From Diploptera punctata (lineage: Eukaryota > Arthropoda > Insecta > Blattodea > Blaberidae), in contig JASPKZ010001241.1 of NCBI GenBank assembly GCA_030220185.1, positions 1,737,501 to 1,801,500 on the forward strand: DNA of 64,000 nucleotides. The letters are read 5' to 3'. The notes under the pieces are model-generated. The model had not been told where the DNA came from. It saw nothing but the letters and a program-made list of their open reading frames with translations, and did not search any database. The position numbers and the translations under genes were made by a program. Shown one piece after another: positions 20,283 through 31,425 of the stretch. Each line of letters begins with the position of its first letter. Positions within the stretch are counted from its first letter, which is position 1.

Positions 20283-21320
20283 ATTATTTTTCTTCGGCTT
20301 TCCCCCAATTATATGTTTGCTATCTTCAGTTTCCATTTATTTCTATCATTCAAATCTCCTTGTTCCAAATTCCTATCACCCATTAAAGTTATGACATAGG
20401 TTTTCCATTTCCATCTTGGTCTTCCACGTTTATTTCTTCCAAGGCGTGACCATTGGTATATAATTTTTGGCCATAATTCATTTTCCATTCTTTGAACATG
20501 GCCATACCATTTAAGAGTTTGATTTTCAATCCTCTTAACAGCAGATGTGGTGACATTCATTTTTCTCCAAAGAAATTATTTTCTTATTTTATCCTGTCTT
20601 GTTTTTTGAAGGCTTCTTCCAAGATAATCAAATTCAACTGTTCTAATTTTATTATTTAGTACTTCCGTCAAAGACCCCCTTTCACTTCCATACGACAAAA
20701 TATTCTGTATTATGCTCTTATAGATTTTCATTTTAGTGTCCCTTGTAACATTTTTATTCCAATTTATTTCATGTAATGTCTTAGTTGCATTTTTTCCATG
20801 GCAATTTTAGTTTGTACATCTTTTTCACAGATACCTAAACTTGTAATTATTGACCCAAGATATTTAAAAATTTAACTTTTTTTCATTTTTCCTGTTTCGA
20901 GTATGATGCCATCCACATTCTTTCCCAAACATATATATTCTGTTTTATGTAAATTTATATTCAGTTCCCATTTTGTATTCTTCCATTAGTTTATTTATCA
21001 TATATCTCATATCATTTTCTACCCTTGCAAAATGTTTTTGGTCGTTTGCAAACAATAATGAATGTAATATTATTCCTGCTATAGGAGTACCCATTTCAGA
21101 ACATTTTATATCATAAATTAAGAGCCTTGTCTAGATAAATACTAAAAAAGGAATTGGCAATGAACTGCATTCCTGCTTAAGACATTTATTCACTCTGAAT
21201 TTCTCTGTTATTTTTTTCTGTAGCTTTACTTTATCTTTTGTATTACTATAGAACCTCCTAACAATATTAATCCATTTATCACGTATATTCATAATATACA
21301 TATGTGGAGTTAAAACCAAA
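20283..21320 (-). mobile_element. LINE-G, RT to 3' end, decayed
   Basis: Minus-strand element. From its upstream end: FRVNKCLKQECSSLPIPF (a damaged version of the KQGCxLSPxLF RT block, at about 21180), then in broken frames ISITSLGICEKDVQTK-like text, IENQTLKWYGHVQRM (20540-20490), NKRGRPRWKWKTYV and the end DRNKWKLKIANI. The 3' end GGGGGAAAGCCGAAG at 20290-20310 matches the family member at 30755-31425 exactly in design. Multiple stops. Confidence 0.82.
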
Positions 21321-21767
21321 AAACGGAGCTGTTTGCAGTATTGGTTGTATTACGAAGCTCTCCAGAGAACGGGGATATACAATGTACTTAGCATATTTGA
21401 GAAGGTATATAAATAAGTAATGTTGCAATCTGCGTTGCAGAGGATTGTAGCTCCAGATTGTTAACTTTATGTTAAATTATTAGCCCCTTGTTACTCTTTT
21501 AAATTTGTATTAACACTTTGTGACATAAGCGATTGCAATTCAATCTAATCACGTCGTACTGGTTTAAACCACGGTGCCGACTGTACTGGCTTCATTCCTG
21601 GTTTACCTTCGTACACGAGGGAAATGTTGAAGTTACATTATCACCACCCTTTATTCATAATCACCATTAGATATTTTCATCACAATTCCTTAACTATATA
21701 TACGTGTTAGGTACATTTAAGTATTAAGAGATCAAGCATCACATCTCATCAAGGAATTTATTCTTTG
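21321..21767. other. No gene recognised
   Basis: About 450 bp without recognised repeats; contains the target site of the next LINE. Confidence 0.4.
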
Positions 21768-21777
21768 AGCGTTAAAT

Positions 21778-22294
21778 ATTTTGGATGTGATATCAGCTAT
21801 GGGTATGATAAAGATATTGAACACAAAATACGTCAGTATCAAGCTATTTGTGGTACAATAAATAGAACATTGAATAATAAAGCCCATAAACAAACAAAAT
21901 TAAAACTTTATAAAACAATGGCTGTCCCTGTCCTTTTTTATGGGAGTGATTCTTGGATTACCACTACCAAACAAGAAAGTAAAATCCAAGCAGCCGAGAT
22001 GAAATTTTTAAGAAGAGTAAAAGGCTGCACTAGAATGGACCAGATAAGAATCGAGGATATCCGTGAAGAACTGCAGATCTACTCCATAAAAGAAAAGATA
22101 TTTAACAACAAGATACAGTGGAAAGAACATGTAGAAAGAATGGAAGAAAGTAGATTACCAAATAAAATCTTCCATTATTTTCCAAGAGGAAGAAGATATG
22201 TCGGACGTCCTCGGAAGAGATGGTCTTAGATCTATTAGTGAAGACGGAACAGGCAACTCTTGCCTAAACCAGGAAGTGAAGAAGAAGAAGAAGA
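21778..22294 (+). mobile_element. 5'-truncated LINE with intact terminal frame and exact duplication
   Basis: A 517-bp insertion flanked by an exact 10-bp duplication agcgttaaat (21768-21777 and 22295-22304). It holds one uninterrupted frame (to 22229) covering the end of an RT polyprotein: YFGCDISYGYDKDIEHKI (YLG block position), LKLYKTMAVPVLFYGSDSW, AEMKFLRRVKGCTRMDQI, IQWKEHVERMEESRLP and VGRPRKRWS. The 3' UTR ends in GAA repeats. The apparent start Met at 21765 lies in flanking DNA and is not a real start. An intact frame plus perfect duplication argues for a relatively young insertion. Confidence 0.93.
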
Positions 22295-22304
22295 AGCGTT
22301 AAAT

Positions 22305-22684
22305 GCTAATCGTACGTCGGGGTTTAAGTAAATAAGTAATTTATCAAAATTAAATAGAATAATTATCATTCTTTAAAACATGTGACGCGACTTTTCTAAT
22401 TCTTTCATAAACTCGTGTCACATTTTATTCTTAGGGTTCTGTTTTTTAATTATTTCCCACCATTTACAATGATTTTTACATTCTTCGTGATAATTATTTC
22501 AATATATTTTTCTATGAGATTTAACTACATACGTAGCATGAAGACGTGGAAGCCGTATATATTTTATCGTATATTCTAAGCAAAAACAAACGTCGTGTTC
22601 GAGTGCAACCAACATGGAGTATGTTTAATTAAGTGTAGACATATACTATAGAATTTTAGAACTTACTATTTATTTTTGGGCGTT
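22305..22684. other. No gene recognised
   Basis: AT-rich spacer without recognised element. Confidence 0.4.
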
Positions 22685-23160
22685 ACATTCGTACACAAAA
22701 ATTGTCCTATGAACTTCATTCTCTAATACTCGTAATCTTCTTTCCTCCCTTAAAATAAGAGTTCATGTTTCGCTTCCATATAATATAACTGGTAGAATAA
22801 TATTTTTATATATTTTTCAGTATAACGTTTTTTGAAAGGAGTCGGGACGACAATAGTCCCTGTAATGTATAATAGCATGCATTTACATAATTGAGCGTAC
22901 GTTTAATTTTTTTGTGCATCTCATTCCTGTTTGTGATTATTGTTCCTAGTATTTGAATTAAGCCACTTCATCAAAATATCCCTCATTTGTCATCAGCTGT
23001 CCATTTCCATTAGATAATGTATTTCTATGTGTGATCATATATCTAGTATTATTGATATTTAGTTCCTGTCCCACTTTCTTGGTAATTGAATTGCTTCTAA
23101 GATTACAAGTAAATAATCTCATCAGTTGAATTCCGAGCACAATTGAGTGGAAGGGGAGCA
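22685..23160 (-). mobile_element. LINE RT post-catalytic fragment
   Basis: Minus-strand frames read NTLSNGNGQLMTNEGYFDEVA (shown here in two halves as YFDEVA with upstream NGNGQLMTN), then TITNRNEMHKKIKRTLNYVN and ILPVILYGSETWTL, ending REERRLRVLENEV. The order equals the connecting region after the RT palm. The same family supplies the complete tail at 27245-27931. Frameshifts separate the blocks. Confidence 0.8.
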
Positions 23161-25904
23161 TGTTTCACGGAATATCAGCGCATACTCTACATAACTGCAT
23201 TTTGTTAACTTTTTATTTCGTCTTTAAAGCTCAAATCCTTTGGAAGCTGAAAACTTCAACGACGCGAAGGCTCAAACATTAGTGAAAACTCTTCGGTATG
23301 GCAACATGGTGACAAAAAAATTAATACAAGGACACAGAAATCTGATATGTTTACCAGAAGCAAGATTTTGGCAATGTTTGTTGCTTAACCAAAAAAATGC
23401 ATTATGTATCAACTATCGTCTCTAAACTTGTGTCGTAGAGGTTCATCGTGTATAAAAAGGCAGACCAATCACTAACTGTTATTCAGTAATTCTCATTTCA
23501 GTTATTAAAAGATAATAAAATCACGATTTTTCTGTTATTTCCTGTTATCGCTTAAAATAGCACTTTCAAAACAATAGTTACAAACTGTTATAAAACTCTT
23601 ATCTTGTTTAACGTAACACAATGAAGATCGTAAGCCGGATAACCCACAAATCATAATTCATTTAAATGACATCAAATTTACCATTGACAATGTAGTGTTA
23701 GGAATGTCCGATAGATAGCACATCAAATGAAATTAATTTAATTGAAAGATTTAACATTATCTATACATATTATAACCTCTAACGTTTCAAATGTTGGATT
23801 TTAGTTACTTCGTTGAATAATTTTACTCTGATAAAGTTATTGTGTGATAGGAACTATATTTTGGTTAACGTGCAAGATAAAATAATATGGCCGCGAGTTT
23901 ACAATCTTCAACAGTTGGCAATGGATATATGTCATCCAATCAAGTTCATTTTATTTGTGTAATATTGAATTTAGTGTCGATAGAGTACGCTTTGCTTTGT
24001 TTTCATTGACGCGATCTCATGGATATGAGAGGCTCAAGTAACGAAAGTACACAACGCAAGTCGCTCATTAACAAAGACTGACTGTGGCTTTCCCGTACTA
24101 GTCGCCATTACACTATAGCCATGTAATCGGATAATCGAAGCCTTATTTCCACCGTACAACCATAAGGATTTTCGTATTATTTGTGGAATTCACATTATTT
24201 CACTTAGTTGCACTGATGTGGCCGTACTTAATATACTAGCGTTTTGTGTGTTATCAGCGCTTGTTGTGCTTTATATCACTTTATAAATACCCATCATTTT
24301 ATCATTAGTAACAAATATATATATATTATATATATATATTATATATGTGTGTGTGTATAACGATTATTGAAGTAATTTAAAAAGTAATTTAAGAAGAGTG
24401 TTTAACGGAATTTCCAAACGAATTGGACATTAGTTAATAAGTTAATTGTTTTATTGTTTTGAAAAATCATAATTGATTAGTGGTGAAATATTGGAAAACA
24501 AGCAGTTCGGAAAGAGTGAAAAGCGTCAATGTAGATGTTTACGAAATGTGGTACGTGTATGGAGGAAAATGACACATAAGGTATGTATTTGATTTTATTT
24601 TATAGGATTTCAGAATTAGCTAATATTAAACGATCTACACGTTTTGTTATGCAATAGAAATTGTACGGCGTGAAAGATTTCGTAGTGTTATATGAAGAGT
24701 TGGAAGATATTGTCCAATGTTTTAAATTCTGAATGTTAATCTTCTTTCGTCAATTAATTGGATGGTCATACAAGCGCTGAGTCACAAATAATGAGAATTG
24801 GGCTCAACTGCACTTTTACTTACGCTTTATTGTTTAACTATAGCTCTTCTTCTGTATTTACTAACATTTAAAAAAAAATTTAAACTTTTCCTAACAATTT
24901 TTATAGCATCATTATACAATTGCCAAATATTTATTTAAATACGCAAATTTCAATATTACAATACCGTCGGACAATATTGTGATGCTAACTGCTATTTTCT
25001 CCACACTATATTAGTCTATGATTTTTCTAAGACTGTTTTGAGTTATTACTGGTTGGAGCGGCGTTAGGGAATGATAAGTAAGTGTACACCCATTTTAATA
25101 AACGTTTGGTAATTTTAATATTATTAATATATTTTTTTAACATAGATTTGGGTATTTATTGCAAAGATTTGTCATTTAAATTTCATAGCGACATGCTGCC
25201 ATCTAGCATTAGATTTTTGAACTTTAGTATGATATCGATAGTAATCGAGGATGATAATCGATGTGTGGTTCGCTGGTGGGTTATCGCTGGCTCTATAAAC
25301 TCTGGCGCATGCGCACTGTTGTTCTATAGGACTTTCAAAATATTTGACGTAAGTTTAAGTGCAGTTTTTCGGAGAATTGTTAGGAAAGTTATGCACTACC
25401 ATATTTAACAAAAACACAAAAATACGGTAAAATTATTCGTGTAGAATATCATTAACATCTCAATATATTTTTTTTCTTAGTGAGGAAAAATAGGGGAAAT
25501 TATTAAGAATTTAAAAATAACCTAAAATCGTGATATAATCAATATGGATCCTGCAAATGTGGATTGAAAATCATGCGATAAAATAATTCCCAAAGCCGTG
25601 CTAGAGACTGCTCAGCTTACTCACTTTATAATATTAACTGTAATTCCATCGACACAGAGCTTTGAAATGTCCTGCACCATTCAAAAACTTAAGATAAATG
25701 TCCTGACGGAAATTAATTGTAGTTCACCTATCCAAATTCTAATCTAATCTGCACGAAAGTATCGAACTCGAGGAAAATTTAACGATAGGTCTTAGTATTA
25801 AACTGCGTCCTTAGATTGCGCACTAGAAGATGACAATGGATTGTATGCTACCTTCATAAATTTAAATAAGTAAAGACACACAGTTTATTTATAAGATAAA
25901 AATC
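23161..25904. other. 2.7 kb without recognised repeats; possible unique DNA
   Basis: Longest stretch with no family shared with the rest of the window. Simple TA/TG repeats lie at 24317-24357. It contains a TATAAATA at 24282-24289 and a splice-donor-like AAG|GTATGT at 24580/24581. The plus-strand frame 25082-25408 (108 residues) has no recognised domain. This is the best place in the left half of the window to look for host sequence. Confidence 0.4.
24282..24580 (+). promoter_or_regulatory. Candidate TATA box plus first-exon donor (weak)
   Basis: A TATAAATA at 24282 is followed 290 bp later by AAG|GTATGT, a good match to a metazoan 5' splice site. If transcribed, the exon would be mostly untranslated: several short ATG frames stop within it. 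Neither an initiator nor a downstream acceptor could be identified with confidence, and both motifs occur by chance in AT-rich DNA. Confidence 0.15.
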
Positions 25905-26690
25905 AAACCTGTTAGTAGGTGCCGTCGTCCTCAACTGTGTTAAAATACAATTTTTAAAATATTATCCGGAAGCCTTTCGGAAGTTAACTTCCATCGTCAG
26001 CAGGATGAGTGTCTGCTATCTGCTGTTGTTGTTGTTTAGGACGTTGTACACATGGAGTGTCGTTAGTAGCAACTGACTTGTTTTTAACGATCTCATATAA
26101 TGGGTTGTGTTTTCATTGAGTAGTAAGGTGTTTATTTCTTTTATAATTTCATGGTCTTTCAATATATTTAACTGCTGGAAATTTTTCTTTGTGAACTTTT
26201 GTTAGTGTTTTCTATTGTGTCCATTCGGTGACCAGCGTTAATATGTTTCGCCTAGCTTGATGCACCACCCGCGTACATAATATATTTCAGGTGTTTTCCG
26301 TATCTTGTGTTAAAGTTTCTCCTTGTCCTCCCTATATAAAACTGTTTACAATCTTTACATGTTAGTTTGTAAACTCTCTTATTATTAAATTTGTTGTTAT
26401 TCTATGCCATTATATATTATGTTTAATTTGTTTTCAGTTTTATAAGCTATGTTTGTTTTTATTTTTTTCAACGTTGTGGTTTCATTGCCTGTGTACGTTA
26501 ATGTCATCCATGCTTTATTAATAATAGATTCTCTTTCAAGTTTTGTTATATTACGTATGCAATTTTTGTTTTATCTTTTTTAAGTTTATCTATGATTTGT
26601 TTATTGAAACCGTTACTTTTTGCCATGTTTTCAATATATTGCAATTCTTTGACACTGTTTATTTTTGTATAAAGGTAATTTTAACATTCT
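25905..26690 (-). mobile_element. Penelope-like element, GIY-YIG end, decayed
   Basis: Minus-strand remnant of a Penelope-like retroelement, a class that pairs an RT with a GIY-YIG nuclease. Visible in order: VKELQYIENMAKSNGFN, then NKRVYKLTCKDCKQFYIGRT and RRNFNTRYGKHL. This is the Cys-bearing GIY-YIG start (VYKLxCxxCxxxYIGxT). Further on, HINAGHRMDTIENT is the second conserved nuclease block. The 3' UTR has the palindrome GGAAGTTAACTTCC at 25980. Several stops interrupt the frame and the RT core is absent. Confidence 0.82.
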
Positions 26691-27082
26691 GTTAATTAAA
26701 CTGCTAAAAGTGCAAACCAACAAAAAAATCATGTATTTTTATAAGTAGTCTGATCATTATTGGCAAGTATGCTTTAATATCATTAAATATTATTATTTGT
26801 CATAATAACCTTAAGGAAATTTATATTGAAAGAGATATCTCGAGTATAAAGGTTTTAAAAACACATCGTGATATTGATTGTAATTGGTTTTGTTGATTGT
26901 GTGTGTTCGGCGACCAAAACAATATTTGAAATATTCCTGACAGTAATTTTGAAAGAACGATGACGGATTTATTTCATTTATTTCACAAGCCTCGTATTTT
27001 ATATGTATTTTACAATCAGTATATTTAGGATATAGGCCCTTGATAAAAATGTTTGCATTCTTAAAAATCAATTGAATCTGTG
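26691..27082. other. No gene recognised
   Basis: A 143-residue minus frame (27242-26811) spans this stretch and the tRNA-like segment that follows; it matches nothing I know and is probably a chance frame. Confidence 0.4.
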
Positions 27083-27135
27083 AAACCCGATCCGAGCAGG
27101 CCCTATAGTAACCACTAGTCCAACAGGCCCAACTT
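27083..27135 (-). repeat. tRNA-like SINE head fragment
   Basis: Minus strand GTTGGACTAGTGGTTACTA resembles the SINE-A A-box region (GGACTAGTGGTTATG), followed by CGGATCGGGTTTC. No SINE-A body follows. Confidence 0.45.
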
Positions 27136-27244
27136 CGTCCTCTACATGAAATATTTATCAACACGTAAAAAGGGTTCAGATGTCTGTATTTTATTTCATA
27201 TTCCATTAGATAATACAGTAAGAGATCGCAACATACAAACAAGA

Positions 27245-27931
27245 AGTAAAATATTTAACAAATCAACAAAATTACTGTTTCATGCTGATGATGCAGATTT
27301 TACTGGAACGAGAGTAATATAAATAATGTGTAGTCTTAGGAACCATAAAAAAGTCTCATTCGATAACTAAGAAAATACTAAATATAGCCTATCATTATAT
27401 TGGAAATGTTTGCTATTATGCATTACAGGGGCTCTCGTCATACCAACGCCTTTCAAAAAACGTTAACTGAAAATAAAAGTTATTCTCCCAGTTATATTAT
27501 ACGGATGCGAAACATTAAATATCACTTTAAGGGAGGAAAAAAAGATTACGAGTATTTGAGAATAAAGTTCTTAGGAAAATTTTCGTGCCAAAAAGAGATG
27601 AACAGACAGGTGAATGGAGAAGACTGCAAAACAGTGAACTACAAGATATGTATAGGAAGTCAGATATAATAAGAACAGTTATGTCGCAGAGGCCACGGTG
27701 GGCAGGACATGTGAGGAAGGAAAGAGGTACATGGAAGATGCTCGTAGGAAAACGAGAGGGAAAACGACCAATTGGTAGACCAATAATGAGGTGAGAGATT
27801 GACATTATCCACGATTTGAGGAAAGTGCATTATACAGGGGATGATTGGAAAACATTAGCTCAGGTTAGGGATGTATGGAGAGCTTATGTCCGTGCGGCCA
27901 TGGACCTGCGGGTTCGATAGCGCCAGTGATT
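27245..27931 (+). mobile_element. LINE 3' end, most complete tail of its family
   Basis: Plus strand, frames shifted but in order: a damaged HADDADF box near 27285 (YADD equivalent), KVILPVILYGCETLN (27475-27520), REEKRLRVFENKVLRKIF, RDEQTGEWRRLQNSELQDMY, KSDIIRTVMSQRPRWAGHV, GKREGKRPIGRPIMR followed by a stop, DLRKVHYTGDDWKTLAQ, DVWRAYVRAAMDLRVR and stop near 27920. It is the parent family of the short insertions at 15349 and 17465 and of the decayed copy at 29605. Confidence 0.88.
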
Positions 27932-28937
27932 ACATTAAAAAATATAAATAGTATCCATTGCTGGTAAAACATAACTGCATAAATGAACATAAATATGGAT
28001 AAGTTAAGTTTTATATAATGGTTCTCTAATATTTTTGACAAAAATTAAAGGGCTGTTTAAAATAGCTCGGCGTCTGGACACTCAGTGTGAGCGCGCCTCT
28101 CTTTGTGCACACTTTCCGATACCTTAGTAGCATACATAAACGGCATGATCATTGAGAACAATGTATTTTATATCATGAGTACATTTTACATCTACTACAT
28201 TTCAACTACGGGATACGCATTTTGAAAGACATAGCAATGTTTTTTTCTCTCATCTGGAAAATGCGGCAATATTTGTGTTTGCGCACCGGCGTTCCGAGAG
28301 TACGTTATCCGCAACTCTATTACATAAATAAACAAATTAGTAATATAAATATTGGATAGCAATAAAACTCATTTTGGACTTCCAAGCAATTTAATTGAAG
28401 AATTATTACTCTTTCAAAATTAAAAAGAAGTTGTAAAACCAGTCTTCATTATTTATTCCAATACAACATTGAAAATGTCGTAAACCGGCATGTCAAAAAT
28501 CGAGTAATTTAAAATCTCAGTATGTGATAAAGGAGAACGATGCAATATACATAACATAATACGTACGTCACCTTAAATTATAATCGTAATAAAAGTTCCA
28601 TAACTCTGATGGACGGGCAGTGCAAAGATTGACCGAGAATGGCATTCGTGAACAAGTTAAAATGGAAAAGTGTTGATGGACCAAATGTTTCTTTTTTCTT
28701 TTAAAATAAGTCTACGATTCATTAGAATCATTTGATGATATGATGAATGAACGGATGTATGGGTTTGATAGTTTTAAGGACGATTGGAATTAAGGGATGT
28801 TGGCTAATTGCTAAATTCACAGAAGCATGGGAGAAGGGACTGAGAGAAATCTAGTCCTGAATTGGGAATAAGTCCTAATAATGATGAAGAGGAGGGAGAT
28901 TACGATGATGAATTATTTTGCTATAATAGTGTTAGTT
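27932..28937. other. No gene recognised
   Basis: One kilobase of AT-rich sequence with no repeat family or coding signal that I recognise. Confidence 0.45.
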
Positions 28938-29175
28938 GTTACCTTTAGAGCCCTGGTTCAACTCGGCCAGGGTAAATCAACTTTCAGGGAGAAACATTCC
29001 TTTATATGGGTTTATTGAAAAAGGAATTAAAGCAGAGGGTCACATGTCGTATATTTTACTTACAAGAGAACTTCAGGCCTGAAAGAAGAGGCCGCTTAGT
29101 AAATTTTGTCGCTCCTTCATCCTAAACTTTAAATATCGGCGGTACTGACTTCACCTGTTATTAAGGACGACACAA
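28938..29175 (+). mobile_element. SINE-A, ancient copy
   Basis: Identifiable by CCCTGGTTCAACTCGGCCAG (B-box region) and the block CAGGCCTGAAAGAAGAGGCC, which aligns with AAGCCTGAATGAAAAGGCC of SINE-A, then CGGCGGTACTGACTTC near the end. Many substitutions; a longer-diverged subfamily is possible. Confidence 0.6.
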
Positions 29176-29604
29176 AATTGCAAAATTCCTGTACTGAAAT
29201 ATTAGTTGCGGCTAATTCAACGTGAACAAATAATTATTACAGTAGTTTCCTACGACCACCAAATTAGGAACATAGATGCGAAATAATGGGGTTATTAATT
29301 TTATCTTTCAAATATATCTTCTTCCTAACATTTAGAAACATAGTGGTTTCCCGTCTTCTGTTACCGACTGTTTTATATTTAGTTAATATGGCTCACTCGT
29401 GAATTAATTTAAGTCAGCTTTGTTTTCTTTACATTGTCAGCACATTTCTAATCTAACCGTTTCTTAATTTTTTTCTTTATAAGCAATGTAACAAATTAAC
29501 TCATTGACACTAATGAATTAGGAGGATCATGGCCGCTCGGACAAAAGCACTTCACACATCTGTCCTGAGCTATTTTTTTACATTATATCATGTAAAATTT
29601 ACCT
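29176..29604. other. No gene recognised
   Basis: AT-rich spacer with no recognised element. Confidence 0.4.
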
Positions 29605-29925
29605 TTCTCAAATCATGAATGCCATTCTCCCATCCCATTCTTGGCGTATATATTGGGCGATTTTCCTTTGGATTTCCTAGAGTTTCCACACCCCTCTTTT
29701 ATTTCCCATTCATGCCACATGTCCTGTCCATCGTAATACACGATACTCAACTTTTCTTATTAAGTCTGATTTCCCATAAAACTCATGTATCTCATTGCTA
29801 TGCGCTCTTCTCCATCACCTGTCTCCTCATTTCTCTTTCGTCTATAATTGATTTCTAAATCTTTATTTTTACCTCTTAATATTCCATTTAAAAGTAATTA
29901 ACGTATTCCAATGCTGACAATTATT
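29605..29925 (-). mobile_element. LINE C-terminal fragment, decayed
   Basis: Minus-strand equivalent of the 27245 family: NYRRKRNEETGDGEERIAMR, RYMSFMGNQT, then SIVYYDGQDMWHEW and IGQYIRQEWDGRM-like text, aligning with RDEQTGEWRRL...KSDIIRT...GHV...GRP. Stops present. Confidence 0.65.
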
Positions 29926-30754
29926 AGTACCTAACTCTTATTCTCTTTCATTCTCTATAAAATGTCTTCATCGGTCGCCAACTTTTCTTCATCTGAACTT
30001 TCCAGTAGATATTTCAAATGCATTATCAATTTCGACTTGGTATTCTTGCCGAAGTACAATTTTACATTTTTAATTAAAATTGTTGAGAATAATCTTTCCT
30101 AAGCGATAATCTTCCTCCAATTTTCTTACTGACCAGATGATGATCTGTATTGTAGTCTACCCCTCTAAGTGACCGAACGTCGATGAATCTACCGTTCCAG
30201 CATTTCTATAAATACATATTTATGGATTCGCGTTTTAAAATTTTGAGATATCAAAGTGTATTTATGAATATTCTTATGCTGAAATGTGATTCATTGATGT
30301 GGCAAACGTGACTAATATAACATAATTTCCTCATTCTCTATAATAGAATATCTAATTATGATTAAAAATGTATTTCATATTATCCTCTGTTAGAACTTGA
30401 TGTTTTAGAAAGAGCTCGGGAAACGACAAATTCTTTGTGGTATAAACTTCACAAGAACGCGCGTTACTCTCATCAATATATGAATAAATAATTTCAAACT
30501 TATTAAGAATTAATTTTATAACTGAGCTATTATGACACATTCTCGTTATTTAGTTAAAATGAAACAACTGAAAAAGTACATAATATAAATTTTATAGACA
30601 AAACTATCTTATTTACTCTTAATTAATTTGATTATACTGTACTGTAAAAGTGGTACATTTCTGTCAATTTTTAATGGCCGACTCCACAATTTCAATGAGC
30701 ATTATTGTTACAAAGACGTACACGATATTTTAAAATTAAAATTAAATAAATTTA
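29926..30754. other. No gene recognised
   Basis: AT-rich, short chance frames only. Confidence 0.4.
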
Positions 30755-31425
30755 CAGAAGACAGAATATATGTGTTTGGGAAAGGATGTGGATGACCTCA
30801 TACTTGAAACAGGGAAAATAAAAACTGTGAATTTTTTTTAATATCTTGGGTCAATAATTACAAGTTTCGGTACCTGTGAGAGAGATGTACAGGCTACAAT
30901 AGCAATGGCAAAAAAATGCAACTAAGACATTACATGGAGTAATTTGCAACAAAAATATTACAAAGGAAACTAAAATGAAAATTTATAAGAGCATAATACA
31001 GAATATTTTGTCATATGGAAGCGAAACTTCGTCTTTGACGGAATTACAAAAGAATAAAATTAGAACAGTTGAATTCGATTATTTTAGAAGAAGCCTCCAA
31101 AAAACAAGACAGAAAAAATAAGAAATGAATTCCTTTGGAGAGAAATGAAGGTCACCACATCTGTTGTTAAGAGGATTGAAAATCAAACGCTTAAATGGTA
31201 TGGCCATGTACAAAGAATGGAAAATGTAAGATGGCCAAAAAATATATACCAATAGTCACCCCCTGGAAGAAATAAACGTGGTACACCAAGATGGAAATGG
31301 AAAACCTACGTCAGAACAATAATGGAGGATAGGAATTTGGAAGAGGGAGATTGGAATGATAGAGGTAAATGGAAACTGAAGACGGCAAACCTATAAGTGG
31401 GGGAAAGCCGAAGAAGAAGAAGAAA
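30755..31425 (+). mobile_element. LINE-G, post-RT region to 3' end
   Basis: Plus-strand counterpart of 20283-21320. It reads YLGSIITSFGTCERDVQATI-like text (broken by a stop before YLG), KMKIYKSIIQNILSYGSETS, NKIRTVEFDYFRRSLQKT, IENQTLKWYGHVQRM, NKRGTPRWKWKTYVRTIM, DRGKWKLKTANL and stop, then GGGGGAAAGCCGAAGAAG as the 3' end with GAA repeats. A handful of stops and frameshifts; less decayed than the 20-kb copy. Confidence 0.85.

Noticed and set aside
26811..27242. 143-residue open frame on the minus strand, one of the longest in the window
   Set aside because: It crosses a tRNA-like SINE head and has no recognisable motif; composition is typical of chance frames in AT-rich DNA.
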